Shown one piece after another: positions 17,025 through 26,548 of a stretch of DNA of 64,000 nt. Made by a program: the position numbers and the translations under genes. The stretch covers positions 1 through 64,000 of the forward strand of contig LADS01000044.1 of the NCBI GenBank assembly GCA_000961725.1. The letters run 5' to 3'. The notes under the pieces are model-generated. The model saw nothing but the letters and a program-made list of their open reading frames with translations, was not told the DNA's origin and made no database searches. Positions within the stretch are counted from its first letter, which is position 1. Each line of letters opens with the position of its first letter. Source of the stretch: Desulfobulbaceae bacterium BRH_c16a (GTDB lineage: Bacteria > Desulfobacterota > Desulfobulbia > Desulfobulbales > Desulfocapsaceae).

Positions 17025-18953
17025 TCAGTACCCGCGACCTGTCTTTACTTCTTGTGCTATTTTTGCGACAAATTCTTCAATTGTCATCGGCGGCAGGTTT
17101 TCCCCGTCGCGTTGCCGTACGGTAACCGTCCGATCAGTTTTTTCCTTCTCACCGATAATAAGCATGTACGGAATTTTGGCTACTTGCGCTTCTCTGATTT
17201 TATATGTCAGTTTTTCATTGCGCAAATCTTTTTCAATACGCAAACCCGCGCTGCGCAGTTCTTTGTATACCTCTTCACCGTACTCCAGCTGGTCGTCGGT
17301 GATATTGAGGATACGCGCCTGAACCGGCGCAAACCAGAGAGGGAAGGCTCCGGCGTAGTGCTCGATGAGCACACCGATAAAGCGTTCCAGCGAGCCCATA
17401 AGGGCACGGTGAATCATAATAGGCTGATGATCGGTGTTGTCGGTGCCGGTATACTGCATCTGGAACCGCTCGGGCAGATTAAAGTCAACCTGAATAGTTG
17501 AACATTGCCAGGATCTGCCGAGTTGATCTTTAATTTTGATGTCGATCTTCGGCCCGTAAAAAACGCCTTCACCCGGGTCGACCATGAACGCCAGATCTTT
17601 TTTCTCCAGGGCGAGTTTCAGAGCCTGAGTGGCCTTTTCCCAGTTTTCGTCACTGCCGACAAATTTTTCAGGTCTGGTCGAGAGATAGATATCGTACTCG
17701 CTGAATCCGAAAGACTTGAGGATATGCAGCGTAAGATCGAGAATATGGATTATCTCTTCTTCCAGCTGGTCCGGACGGCAGAAAATATGGGCATCGTCCT
17801 GGGTAAAACCACGGACCCTGAGCAGTCCGTGCAAGGCTCCAGCCCGTTCATACCGATACACCGTCCCCAGTTCGCACCAGCGAACAGGTAACTCGCGATA
17901 GCTTCTCTTCTGGCTGTTGTAAACGCCGATGTGGAAAGGGCAGTTCATCGGCTTGAGCTGATACTCTACCTCGTCGATATACATCGGAGCGTACATGTTC
18001 TCGCTGTAGAAGTCGAGATGACCGGAAGTTTTCCAGAGGTCCTGGCGCGCTATGTGCGGCGTATACAGGAGCTCGTAGTCGTGACGGTAATGCTCGTCTT
18101 TCCAGAAGTCTTCAATCAGCCGGCGAAGTTGCGCGCCCTTAGGCTGCCAGAGGATCAGGCCGGGACCGATTTCGTCCCTGATGGTAAAGAGCTCCAGTTC
18201 TTTGCCGAGTCTCCGGTGATCGCGCTTTTTGGCCTCTTCGAGAGCATTCAGATATTTCTTGAGATCTTTTTTGTCGTAAAAAGCGGTCCCGTAAATACGT
18301 TGCAGAACGTCTCTTTTTTCATCTCCCCGCCAATAGGCGCCGGCAACACGCAGCAGCTTGAATGCTTTTATAAATGAGGTGTTGGGAAGATGGGGGCCGC
18401 GACAAAGATCGGTGAATTCACCGACATGATAAAGAGAAACAGCATCGGTATGCAGATCCTCTATCAACTCGACCTTGTATTTTTCTTCTTCGGCAGCAAA
18501 GAGTTTCAGGGCATCCGAGCTTGCTATCTCGGTGCGCTGAAAAGGCAGGGCCTGGCGAACCAGTTCTTCCATCCTCTGTTCGATTTGCTCGAAATCTTCA
18601 GGACTGAACGGTTCGCTGCGCATGAAGTCGTAATAAAAGCCGTTTTCAATGGCAGGTCCGATAGCCACCTTTACGTCTTTGCCGAAAATGTCACGAACAG
18701 CCAGGGCCATGATATGGGCCGTGCTGTGGCGCAGAATGTCATGCGCTTCGTCGGAGCCGATCTGGATGGGAACAAGAACCGTATCCTCATGCAATGGGCG
18801 CGTGAAGTCAGCAATGACATCGCCTATTTTGGCTGCCACCGTAAGCTTTCGCTGCTTATTTGACAGGAGAGAGGTCAGCGCGCCCTGCACAGTGGTTCCT
18901 GGCGGCACCGCGACGGATTCTCCTCCGGATAAGGTTACTGTTATATCAGCCAT
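17025..18953 (-). CDS. thrS: threonyl-tRNA synthetase
   Basis: A 642-residue class II synthetase. An N-terminal TGS domain (1-62), the second additional domain with editing motifs (HSTAHIMALAV) and a catalytic core are followed by a C-terminal anticodon-binding domain. The zinc ligands are recognisable in MNCPFHIGVY (Cys), DDAHIFC (His) and IMIHRALMGSLERF (His). Length and architecture are complete. It is the first gene of the thrS-infC-rpmI-rplT-pheST-ihfA run, after the terminator of tRNA-Val. No clear tRNA-mimicking leader was identified. Confidence 0.97.
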   Translation of the reverse strand: MADITVTLSGGESVAVPPGTTVQGALTSLLSNKQRKLTVAAKIGDVIADFTRPLHEDTVLVPIQIGSDEAHDILRHSTAHIMALAVRDIFGKDVKVAIGPAIENGFYYDFMRSEPFSPEDFEQIEQRMEELVRQALPFQRTEIASSDALKLFAAEEEKYKVELIEDLHTDAVSLYHVGEFTDLCRGPHLPNTSFIKAFKLLRVAGAYWRGDEKRDVLQRIYGTAFYDKKDLKKYLNALEEAKKRDHRRLGKELELFTIRDEIGPGLILWQPKGAQLRRLIEDFWKDEHYRHDYELLYTPHIARQDLWKTSGHLDFYSENMYAPMYIDEVEYQLKPMNCPFHIGVYNSQKRSYRELPVRWCELGTVYRYERAGALHGLLRVRGFTQDDAHIFCRPDQLEEEIIHILDLTLHILKSFGFSEYDIYLSTRPEKFVGSDENWEKATQALKLALEKKDLAFMVDPGEGVFYGPKIDIKIKDQLGRSWQCSTIQVDFNLPERFQMQYTGTDNTDHQPIMIHRALMGSLERFIGVLIEHYAGAFPLWFAPVQARILNITDDQLEYGEEVYKELRSAGLRIEKDLRNEKLTYKIREAQVAKIPYMLIIGEKEKTDRTVTVRQRDGENLPPMTIEEFVAKIAQEVKTGRGY

Positions 18954-18974
18954 GAGATAATTGAATATAAAAAT

Positions 18975-19024
18975 AAAGGCTAAAGAATTAACGCCTTGGT
19001 TAAGGTGTTCTCACTTTAGCCTTT
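18975..19024 (-). terminator. stem-loop terminator between tRNA-Val and thrS
   Basis: Perfect 11-base arms at 18975-18985 and 19014-19024 enclose a second small hairpin. On the minus strand a T-rich stretch follows. It probably ends the tRNA-Val transcript; a role in the thrS leader is possible but unsupported. Confidence 0.65.
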
Positions 19025-19029
19025 TATCT

Positions 19030-19104
19030 TGGTAGGCGCGGAGGGGATTGAACCCACGACATCCACCACGTCAAGGTGGCGCTCTCCCACTGAGCTACGC
19101 GCCT
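19030..19104 (-). tRNA. tRNA-Val (GAC)
   Basis: A complete cloverleaf on the minus strand. The acceptor AGGCGCG pairs with CGCGCCT. The anticodon stem CCACC/GGTGG encloses the loop TTGACGT with anticodon GAC. The T-arm GGGTTCAATCCC and an encoded CCA at 19030-19032 are present. Confidence 0.95.
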
Positions 19105-19303
19105 GGGATTACTGAATTTGCCTTAAAACCGTGCAGCGAGGCGCTGCGGTCTTCCCGGGCTTGGCAAGAGCCATTTATTAACATGATTGAACATGGCGTG
19201 CAACAATTTTTTAGCAGCTTACCTGTAAAAAAAGGTATTGAATCAACCGATTCCGGTCGAAATCGTCCGGAACAGCGAGCGATGAAGATACTGCAGGCCA
19301 AAA

Positions 19304-19906
19304 CTATTTTGCCGGGGACCGTGCTTCAATCGCCTTGGCCAAGGTGTATCGGTCGGCGTATTTGATATCCATACCCATCGGAATTCCACAGGCCAGCCTG
19401 GTTAAACGAATGGGTTCATGCTGCAGGATGTCGATCAGGTACGAAGCGGTTGCCTCTCCGGGCACTGTGGAACTGGTGGCAATGATAACTTCCTTGATTG
19501 TTCCGCTGCGGACCCTGGCAACGAGTTCCCGGCTTTTGATCTCTTCCGGCCCTATGCCGTCCATCGGAGAGAGGACGCCGTGTAAAATGTGGTAGTGGCC
19601 GCGATAAAAGTTTGTCTTTTCGATCGCGAGAAGATCGCCGGATTGTTCAACGACACAAATAGTATCGGCCTGACGGCGCGGATCGGCGCAGATTCCGCAG
19701 GGGTCTTGCTCGGAAAAAGAAAAACAACATGAGCAGAGCCGAATCGCCCCGTGCAAACCAAGCAGGGATTCGGCAAGGTCGCGGGCCAAAGACGGAGGCT
19801 TGCGCAGGATATTCAAGGCAAGACGGGTTGCAGTTTTTTTACCGATGCCAGGCAGACGGGCCAGGTTGTCGATGAGTTTTTCCAGGGCCGGAGGAATGAC
19901 CTGCAT
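19304..19906 (-). CDS. recR: recombination mediator protein RecR
   Basis: A 200-residue RecR that forms a DNA-clamping ring and acts with RecO/RecF to load RecA at gaps. An N-terminal helix-hairpin-helix (LARLPGIGKKTATRLALN) is followed by a four-cysteine zinc finger (CSCCFSFSEQDPCGIC). A Toprim domain comes next (ICVVEQSGDLLAIEK), then a Walker-B-like C-terminus. It lies 5 bp after ybaB in the conserved dnaX-ybaB-recR order. Length is normal. Confidence 0.97.
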   Translation of the reverse strand: MQVIPPALEKLIDNLARLPGIGKKTATRLALNILRKPPSLARDLAESLLGLHGAIRLCSCCFSFSEQDPCGICADPRRQADTICVVEQSGDLLAIEKTNFYRGHYHILHGVLSPMDGIGPEEIKSRELVARVRSGTIKEVIIATSSTVPGEATASYLIDILQHEPIRLTRLACGIPMGMDIKYADRYTLAKAIEARSPAK

Positions 19907-19911
19907 GGTGC

Positions 19912-20235
19912 TTATGACTGCATGAAATTGCTGAGACCCGGCAGGTTGAGTCCGCCGGTAAGTTGGGCCAGTTCCTGTTTACTCAACTCCTTGGCTTTGC
20001 GCAATGCATCGTTGGTAGCCGCGACGATCAGGTCCTGGAGCATTTCCACCTCCTGCGGATCGACAACGGTCTTCTCTACCGCGACCGATAACACATCGCC
20101 CTGTCCGTTGACGGTCACCAGGACCATGCCGCCTCCGGCGCTGCCGGTGATCGATTTCTTGGCAAGGTCTTCCTGGATTTTGGCCATCTTTTCCTGCATG
20201 ACCTTTGCCTGTTGCATGATAGTGTTCATATCCAT
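19912..20235 (-). CDS. YbaB/EbfC family nucleoid-associated protein
   Basis: A 107-residue protein starting MDMNTIMQQAKVMQEKMAKI, with a long N-terminal helix, a glycine-rich beta sheet (SAGGGMVLVTVNGQGDVLSV) and a C-terminal helix. The YbaB/EbfC family binds DNA as a dimer. It sits between dnaX and recR, its usual place. It is cytoplasmic and complete. Confidence 0.93.
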   Translation of the reverse strand: MDMNTIMQQAKVMQEKMAKIQEDLAKKSITGSAGGGMVLVTVNGQGDVLSVAVEKTVVDPQEVEMLQDLIVAATNDALRKAKELSKQELAQLTGGLNLPGLSNFMQS

Positions 20236-20332
20236 AATGTTTCTTCCTTATGTAAGATTATCTTATTTATTAACCGAGAGATTGCCGAGCAGTGCGGAGC
20301 CTGTACGACAATGACATCCAGGCTCCTCCATG

Positions 20333-22093
20333 TTATCTGCTGCGCGGACCAATCCGGATATCTCCGACCTGGCCGTTGAAAATCTCTGCTGCCATGATCA
20401 CCAGCGGATCGCCTGCCAGCTGTGCCCGCTTGCGGTTTGGCGATTCGATCCCATTGTTTTCCGCAGGGTCCTCTACCTCCGGGACAATGAAACGAACTTT
20501 TAATTGTTTTTGGAAAAAATCCAAGGCAAACTCGGTAAGGAGCTGTCGGTTTTCCTTTTGACGGAGCAGCGAGCAGTTGGCAGGATCATTATAGGTAAGC
20601 AGTAATTCCCCTTCGATATCATGTTTGATGTTGTCTGCCCGCTGAAGGTCCTGGGCCATCCAGACCTTGCGATCCTTGACGTAGTGGATGAATTCCAGCC
20701 AGTCCTTGCGGATGTCTTTTTCATGAGGATGGATTTGGATCGGTTCCCGCACCGGATCGGCTGCCTTTGCTTCAGTTTCCGGGCCGGCGGCGACTGGAGG
20801 TTCATTTGTTTCGGCTGGTTCAGGGGGCGGAGCCGGTTGGTCGGTAACTTTATTTTCCTGGATTTCTGCGGTGGGCGGAGCTGTCGATTGGTTTCTGGGT
20901 GCTGGTACTGCTTCTTCATCCGGCAGGGAAACAGTCGGCGGATGGCAGATCGGCAAGGTTTTCAGCACTTCATCAAGATGCCCGAGCAGAGTGGTCAAGG
21001 GGACCACATTGCCGGATTCGATGATTTTCAGGAAAGCCGTTTCAAGAGTCAGCCGGGGTTGTATCGCATGTCTCAGCTCCTCGGCGGTCGACATGAGCAG
21101 GGCGAGTTTCATATGCAGGGTTTCGCTGGTATATCCCTCCGCCAGCTTCCGGCATTCCGCCAGTTCTTCGGCAGGAAGATCGATAAGATCGCTGCAGCCT
21201 TCGATCTTGCAAAGCAGAAGAGTGCGGAAAAACCCCATGAGATCTTCACTGAAGCGCTTGATGTCCATGCCGTAACCGAAGATTTCATCGAGGGCAAGGA
21301 GAACTTCTTTGATTTTTCCGTCAAGCAGTCCCCTGGTCAGTCGCATCAGCACTTCTCTGCTCACCAGGCCGAGGACCTCGACGACATCTTTGGTGGTGAT
21401 TGTTTTTTCACCAAAGGAAAACATCTGATCAAGAAGGCTCAGGCCATCCCGGACGGATCCGCCGGCTTCCCGGACGATGAGGGATAAAGCGGCCGGTTCG
21501 ATCGCATAGCCCTCGGCGACGGTGAGCTTGAGGAAGTGGTCGTACAGTTCCTGGGCGGAAATTCGCTTGAGTTCGTACTGCTGACACCTGGAAAGAATGG
21601 TAATGGGAATCTTGTGGATTTCGGTAGTAGCAAACATGAAACAGACATGGGCAGGTGGTTCCTCCAAGGTCTTCAGAAGAGCATTGAAGGCCTCGGTGGT
21701 CAGCATGTGCACTTCGTCGATGATGATGATTTTGTATTTTGACGAGGTGGGAAGGAATTTGATTTTTTCTTTCAGTTCGCGTATTTCCTGGATGCCCCGA
21801 TTCGAGGCGCCGTCGATTTCATAGAGATCGAGCGCCGTGCCCGAGGCAATTTCCCGGCATGAAGGGCACTGGTCGCAGGGCCGGTCTCCCTCATCGCTCC
21901 GGCAGTTGATCGCCTTCGCCATAATGCGGGCAAGAGTGGTTTTGCCGACCCCCCTGACCCCGGAGAATAAAATGGCATGGGCGACTCTGTTTCTCCGGAT
22001 GCTGTTTTGCAGGGTCTTGACTACGGGGCGCTGACCGACAACCTGACTGAATGTCTGCGGACGGGATTTTCTGGCAAGGACGAGATAGGACAT
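20333..22093 (-). CDS. dnaX: DNA polymerase III subunit gamma/tau
   Basis: A 586-residue clamp-loader ATPase. The start MSYLVLARKSRPQTFSQVVG at 22093 is the conserved N-terminus; the frame continues upstream through the SRP RNA and tRNA genes, which is an artefact. The Walker A motif is GVRGVGKTT, the zinc module CDQCPSCREI, and Walker B IIIIDEVHMLT. Sensor and lid domains follow. A proline-rich linker (about 400-460) and a tau-type C-terminal domain complete it. No slippery A-run suggesting a programmed gamma frameshift was noticed. It is followed by ybaB and recR. Confidence 0.96.
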   Translation of the reverse strand: MSYLVLARKSRPQTFSQVVGQRPVVKTLQNSIRRNRVAHAILFSGVRGVGKTTLARIMAKAINCRSDEGDRPCDQCPSCREIASGTALDLYEIDGASNRGIQEIRELKEKIKFLPTSSKYKIIIIDEVHMLTTEAFNALLKTLEEPPAHVCFMFATTEIHKIPITILSRCQQYELKRISAQELYDHFLKLTVAEGYAIEPAALSLIVREAGGSVRDGLSLLDQMFSFGEKTITTKDVVEVLGLVSREVLMRLTRGLLDGKIKEVLLALDEIFGYGMDIKRFSEDLMGFFRTLLLCKIEGCSDLIDLPAEELAECRKLAEGYTSETLHMKLALLMSTAEELRHAIQPRLTLETAFLKIIESGNVVPLTTLLGHLDEVLKTLPICHPPTVSLPDEEAVPAPRNQSTAPPTAEIQENKVTDQPAPPPEPAETNEPPVAAGPETEAKAADPVREPIQIHPHEKDIRKDWLEFIHYVKDRKVWMAQDLQRADNIKHDIEGELLLTYNDPANCSLLRQKENRQLLTEFALDFFQKQLKVRFIVPEVEDPAENNGIESPNRKRAQLAGDPLVIMAAEIFNGQVGDIRIGPRSR

Positions 22094-22154
22094 GCAACAC
22101 CGCGGCTTGTTGTGAGTGATGACGTGCGGTTTATGGGAGAAACCATAAAAAAAT

Positions 22155-22255
22155 GATAGCCGGGTTACCTGCAACACACGAAGAGTGTCGCTACCGTTGC
22201 TTCCTTCCGGACCTGGCGGGGTTCGCGATTCTTTGTTGCGCAGGGCCCGGCTATC
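22155..22255 (-). ncRNA. ffs: signal recognition particle RNA (4.5S type)
   Basis: The minus-strand sequence folds into a long hairpin whose ends pair (22155-22164 with 22246-22255). It contains the universally conserved domain IV loop GTCCGGAAGGAAGC and the matching GCAAC/GTAGC asymmetric loop. A T-run follows immediately (22145-22153), acting as terminator. Its position upstream of dnaX and downstream of tRNA-Ser is common. It is the RNA scaffold for Ffh in cotranslational membrane targeting. Confidence 0.93.
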
Positions 22256-22271
22256 AAAGTCGAACTCATGT

Positions 22272-22357
22272 TGGCGGAGAGGGTGAGATTCGAACTCACG
22301 GTACTTGCGTACACACGCGTTCCAGGCGTGCACCTTAAGCCACTCGGTCACCTCTCC
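22272..22357 (-). tRNA. tRNA-Ser (GGA)
   Basis: A class II tRNA with a long variable arm on the minus strand. The acceptor GGAGAGG pairs with CCTCTCC, and the discriminator is G. The anticodon stem CACGC/GCGTG encloses the loop CTGGAAC with anticodon GGA. The T-arm GAGTTCGAATCTC and an encoded CCA at 22272-22274 are present. Confidence 0.95.
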
Positions 22358-22454
22358 TTAATCGAATGCTCTCAAAAATGTGTGGTACTATGTATACCGT
22401 CGTCATCGTTTTAGCAATCAAAAAAGTAACAACGTTTTTAAAAAGGGCAAATTA

Positions 22455-22982
22455 TTACGGCTCGGCCGGATAGCTTCCACCTCTTCGCGTTTTGAAGAAA
22501 GCCCGCAGTAATTCTCCGCACCTGTCTGCCAGGATTCCACCACGGACCTCAATCCGGTGATTGAGACGGCCGTCGCTGCCGATGGTGTAAACGGAGGAGG
22601 CAGCTCCGGTTTTGGGGTCGTTCGCTCCGTACACCAGACGGCTTATCCTGGCCTGGATGAGAGCGCCCATGCACATGATGCAAGGTTCCAGCGTGACATA
22701 GAGGGTGGTGTTCGGCAAACGGTAATTGGATATATTTGCGGAAGCAGTTCTGAGCACAAGGACCTCGGCATGGGCGGTTGGGTCGTGCAAGCCGATGGGG
22801 CTGTTGCCTGCCGCGGCAAGCATGCCTTCCGGCCCAACCAGCACGGCGCCAACCGGAACTTCACCTTTCCGGGCGGCACCGAGAGCCTGGGAAAACGCTT
22901 GTTCCATCCAAAATTCATCCGATGAGGTATTTTCGGCCTGCACATCCCGGCCTGAATGCATATCGTGGGCTGTGAAAATCAT
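22455..22982 (-). CDS. tadA: tRNA-specific adenosine deaminase
   Basis: A 175-residue zinc enzyme that converts the wobble adenosine of tRNA-Arg(ACG) to inosine. The zinc and catalytic motifs are intact: HAEVLVLR (His and proton-shuttle Glu) and the PCIMCMGAL cysteine pair. The core begins at FWMEQAFSQALGAARKGEVPVGAVLVG. The N-terminal 20 residues are unusual and have no clear ribosome site, so the true start may be a later Met (22961 or 22907). It is monocistronic, about 100 bp upstream of tRNA-Ser on the same strand. Confidence 0.92.
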   Translation of the reverse strand: MIFTAHDMHSGRDVQAENTSSDEFWMEQAFSQALGAARKGEVPVGAVLVGPEGMLAAAGNSPIGLHDPTAHAEVLVLRTASANISNYRLPNTTLYVTLEPCIMCMGALIQARISRLVYGANDPKTGAASSVYTIGSDGRLNHRIEVRGGILADRCGELLRAFFKTRRGGSYPAEP

Positions 22983-23341
22983 TTTGTCGAAATTGAAGTT
23001 GCTTTTGGTTGCATTTTTCTTTCAGATTCCTTATAAAGGAAGAAGGAGTTACGTTTTTGAAATATCATTTACTGTCTTGTAATTACCCGTTGTGCTATTT
23101 TTCTGCTGTTTTTTTCTGCGAAGATTTCATCGAGGAGTTATCTCCTCTCAATTTGATGCAGTAAGGCGTCTGTTGTAGATCTTGCAGCAAACTCATAAAA
23201 GGACGGAATCGGGTAGTAATATAATTCCGACTTTCGTCTCGCTATGCGAGTTATGAGCAATTCATCATCTCTTGAAAATGCCATTTGTAAATAAGAAGTT
23301 CAAGTTATCACCGAGAATCCTATCCCCGTGAGGCGGGTATT
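22983..23341. other. divergent intergenic region
   Basis: About 360 bp between tadA and the regulator gene, relatively AT-rich. It contains an imperfect inverted repeat around 23204-23234 (CGGAAT and ATTCCG, about 14 bp apart) that could be a regulator site. No gene or RNA is recognised. Confidence 0.35.
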
Positions 23342-24748
23342 ATGCATAAAATTCTCATATACGATTCATTCGAGGAGACGAGCGCAAGCATTCTCTCCGC
23401 TCTGGAGGACAGGTGCGAGTTGACTTGTATCGCCAATGAGGATGAATTTCAAGCGGAGATTAAGGCTCGCCAGTTTGATCTGATCTTTATCGATGTCGAT
23501 TCGATGAACGGTGAGTCCATGTCGACGGTTAAGCAAATACACAATAAAGACCCCTTCCTGCCGATTATCGTGACCAGCAAGGTGGAAAAAGCGGAAACTA
23601 TCGTGCAGGCAATGAATGCCGGAGCGAGCGATTTTCTCGTTCATCCCATTTCTCCGACCCGTATCAATATCGCCGTGGATAAGGCAATTGAGATCCGCGA
23701 CCAGCGATTCGAAATAGCATACTATCGGCGGACGCAGGACGTCGTCTACGATTTTAAAGATGTTATCGCCTACAGCCTGAATATGAAGAGGATTCTGGAA
23801 AGCCTTGAACGGTTTGCCAAAACCGATTCGACGATCCTGATTACCGGAGATACCGGCACCGGAAAATCTTTTCTCTCGGGGACAGTCCATTTCAATTCGC
23901 CGAGAAGAAAAAAACCCTTTGTCAAGATAAACTGTGCCAACATTCCTGAAGATCTCCTGGAGTCGGAACTGTTCGGTCATGAAAAAGGGTCGTTTACCGG
24001 TGCCGACAAGCAGCGCATCGGCAGGTTCGAACAGGCCAGCGGAGGAACCATCTTCCTCGATGAGATCGGTGAGATGAACATGCGTCTGCAGACCAAGCTG
24101 CTGCGGGTACTCGAAGAAAAATCCTTTGAACGGGTCGGCGGCAACAAGACGATTTACAGCGACGTCAGGATCATCGCCGCCACCAATAAGGATCTGGTGC
24201 GGCAGGTCGAATCCGGTCTTTTTCGGGAGGATCTCTATTATCGGATCAATGTGCTGCCGGTTACTCTGCCGTCGCTTCGCGACAGAAAAGAGTGTGTTTT
24301 GCCCCTGGCCGATCTGCTGCTGAAGAAGTGTTGCGCCTCGATGCATCGTGGTGATTGCAATATCATCGGTTTCACCGAAGAGGCAAGAAAGCTGATTCAG
24401 GAGTATGACTGGCCGGGGAATATCAGGCAACTGGCCAATACCATCGAAAGAGCTGTGATTCTCGAGGACGACAACAAGATCCACACGTATAATCTGGCAT
24501 TGCCGAAAAAAATCATGCGTCAGCCGGATTCATCCGAGTCGGGGGAAAATTTCAGGTTGCCTCCGGAAGCAGCCGAGTCTCTCGCGGAGCAGGAAAAAGA
24601 GCTCGTCCTGCGGGTTTTGGAAGAATGCCTGTGGGTGCAGAAAAACGCCGCCAAGAAGCTCGGTATCAGTCCCCGGGCTTTAAATTACAAAATCAACAAG
24701 ATGGGTATCACCCACCCGCATTGGCGGCGCAACAAGCAAGCCGGTTGA
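23342..24748 (+). CDS. NtrC-family sigma54-dependent response regulator
   Basis: A 468-residue regulator in three parts. The receiver domain (1-120) has the phosphoacceptor Asp at about 51 (LIFIDVDSM). The sigma54-activating AAA+ domain has Walker A (GDTGTGKSF), the sigma54-contacting loop written GSFTGA rather than the usual GAFTGA, and Walker B (TIFLDEIGE). The C-terminal Fis-type helix-turn-helix follows ([21 protein letters not shown]). It would activate sigma54 promoters on phosphorylation. No partner kinase lies nearby, so it is an orphan in this window. It ends 2 bp from the convergent pepF. Confidence 0.92.
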   Translation: MHKILIYDSFEETSASILSALEDRCELTCIANEDEFQAEIKARQFDLIFIDVDSMNGESMSTVKQIHNKDPFLPIIVTSKVEKAETIVQAMNAGASDFLVHPISPTRINIAVDKAIEIRDQRFEIAYYRRTQDVVYDFKDVIAYSLNMKRILESLERFAKTDSTILITGDTGTGKSFLSGTVHFNSPRRKKPFVKINCANIPEDLLESELFGHEKGSFTGADKQRIGRFEQASGGTIFLDEIGEMNMRLQTKLLRVLEEKSFERVGGNKTIYSDVRIIAATNKDLVRQVESGLFREDLYYRINVLPVTLPSLRDRKECVLPLADLLLKKCCASMHRGDCNIIGFTEEARKLIQEYDWPGNIRQLANTIERAVILEDDNKIHTYNLALPKKIMRQPDSSESGENFRLPPEAAESLAEQEKELVLRVLEECLWVQKNAAKKLGISPRALNYKINKMGITHPHWRRNKQAG

Positions 24749-24750
24749 TC

Positions 24751-26529
24751 TTACTCTACCTTTGCCAGCATCCGATCGATAACACCCAACCCCGTCTGCC
24801 AGAATGCCGGACTGTCCAGATCGATATTGAAGGGCTGCATGAGTTCATACGGCGAGCGTGAGCCGCCGGCCGACAGGAGCGTCAGGTATTTGGCTACAAA
24901 CGATTCCCCCTCCTGCTGGTACTTCCCATACAGGGCGAGAACCAGCAGTTCGCCGAAGGCATAGGAGTACACATATCCAGGGGTGGACAGGAAGTGGGGG
25001 ATATAGGACCACCAGATGCCATACTCATCGTCCAGCTGCACGGTATCGCCGTACATTGCCCGCTGGGTCGTCAGCCAGTATTCGCACAGCTTGTCGCTGC
25101 TCAGTTCGCCGTGTTTTCGCCTTCCTTCATGCATCAACTGCTCGAAGCGGTTCATGGCGGTCTGCCTGAAAACCGTGGCGAAAATCGATTCGAGTTTCTG
25201 ACAGATAAAGGCCCGTCTCTCCTCGTCGTTTTCAAGGAGAGCGAGCTGGCTGTTGAAGACCAGCAGTTCGGCGAAAACCGAAGCGGTTTCCGCCAGCGGC
25301 AGGGGCGTGTCGCTGTTAAAGTGGCCCTGGCCGGCAGCAAGAACCTGATGGATGCCGTGACCGAGTTCATGGGCAACCGTCGAGACGTCCCGCAGATTGC
25401 CGGTGTAGTTGACAAGCACGTAGGGATGCACTTCGGGAACACAGGGATGAGCGAAGGCGCCGCCCCGTTTTCCTTCGCCGACAGGAGCATGAATCCAGTT
25501 GCGATCAAAGAACCTCTCGCCGATCTCAGCCATCTGCGGTGAAAAATCGGCAAACGCCCTGAGGACCGTCTCCCGGCAGGAGCGCCAGTCGATCTGTTTT
25601 GCCGGCAGCGAAGGAAGGGGCGCATACCGGTCGTAATGTTCGAGCTTTTCAAGGCCAAGCAGCCGGCGTTTGACTCGGTAATACCGGTGAACGATATCGT
25701 AGCGGGTGGTGACCGCCTCGATCAGCGTCTCGACGGTTTTGTTCTGCAGTTCGTTGTGCAGATTCATCGAGTTGATCCAGCTGGGGTGCTTGCGCAGACG
25801 GTCGGTGATCATTTTGTCGGCAGCCAGCGTGTTGAAGATGTGAGTGAGGATGTGGTTGTTGGCCCGCAGTCCCTCGGTCATTTCCGTAGCGGCGGTTATC
25901 CTCGCGTCCCGGTCTTCATGGTAGAGGTCGGTCAGCACCTCTTCCTCGGTTCTTTTATTCTCACCGAACTTATAGGCGCTGAGTATCTTGTTGAACAGGG
26001 TGGTCCAGGAATTCCGCCCCACCGCTTCTTTTTCGAGAAGAATTTTTTCCTCGCTTTCCGAGAGCTGATGGGGGCGATACCTTCTCAGGCAGGAAAGGTA
26101 GTGGCGGTAGAAGGCGAGGTCGGGGCTGGCCAGGAGAGTCTCGGCCTGTTCTTCGGCAAGCTGGTTCCACTCGAGTTCGAAAAAGACCGTCCTCGTCCCG
26201 CATAGACTGGCCAGTTCGTGGATTTTCTGGTCCAGCGCGCCGGCTTCGGCGTTGCCCATGCGGGTGGTAAAATTGAGAAAGGAGAAGGTGGCGAGCTTGC
26301 TGAGAGCGGAGTCGAGGGTTTCCAGTCTCTTGACCAGGGCGAAAAGATCGGCGGCTCCCAGATCCTTGACTCTTCCGCAATACATTTCTCTCAGCGCACC
26401 GGCCTCGTTTTCGCACCAGGCGATATCCGATTCGATATATTGGTCGTCGGTTCCGGCATAGAGATCGGAAAGGTCCCAGATGACATCGGTGGTGCCGAAT
26501 TGGTCGTTCTGTTGTCGTATATCAGCCAT
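24751..26529 (-). CDS. pepF: oligoendopeptidase F (M3 metallopeptidase)
   Basis: A 592-residue zinc peptidase of the M3/PepF family that degrades short peptides in the cytosol. The metal site HELGHGIHQ with a downstream glutamate (LAETASVFAE) is intact. The start MADIRQQNDQFGTTD at 26529 is chosen because GAGGGGGG lies 4 bases upstream; the frame continues further upstream into trpA without support. It follows trpA by 19 bp and may be cotranscribed with it. Length is normal for the family. Confidence 0.93.
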   Translation of the reverse strand: MADIRQQNDQFGTTDVIWDLSDLYAGTDDQYIESDIAWCENEAGALREMYCGRVKDLGAADLFALVKRLETLDSALSKLATFSFLNFTTRMGNAEAGALDQKIHELASLCGTRTVFFELEWNQLAEEQAETLLASPDLAFYRHYLSCLRRYRPHQLSESEEKILLEKEAVGRNSWTTLFNKILSAYKFGENKRTEEEVLTDLYHEDRDARITAATEMTEGLRANNHILTHIFNTLAADKMITDRLRKHPSWINSMNLHNELQNKTVETLIEAVTTRYDIVHRYYRVKRRLLGLEKLEHYDRYAPLPSLPAKQIDWRSCRETVLRAFADFSPQMAEIGERFFDRNWIHAPVGEGKRGGAFAHPCVPEVHPYVLVNYTGNLRDVSTVAHELGHGIHQVLAAGQGHFNSDTPLPLAETASVFAELLVFNSQLALLENDEERRAFICQKLESIFATVFRQTAMNRFEQLMHEGRRKHGELSSDKLCEYWLTTQRAMYGDTVQLDDEYGIWWSYIPHFLSTPGYVYSYAFGELLVLALYGKYQQEGESFVAKYLTLLSAGGSRSPYELMQPFNIDLDSPAFWQTGLGVIDRMLAKVE

Positions 26530-26548
26530 GTTGCCCCCCTCGTTGTGT

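Noticed and set aside
22094..22351. N-terminal extension of dnaX by 86 codons
   Set aside because: It would translate through the SRP RNA and tRNA-Ser genes. The conserved DnaX start is at 22093.
11170..22357. tRNA genes as possible integration sites
   Set aside because: No integrase or duplicated tRNA 3' ends are seen near any of the three tRNA genes.
23366..24484. 372-codon frame antisense to the NtrC-type regulator
   Set aside because: Antisense to a complete REC-AAA-HTH protein. No domain.
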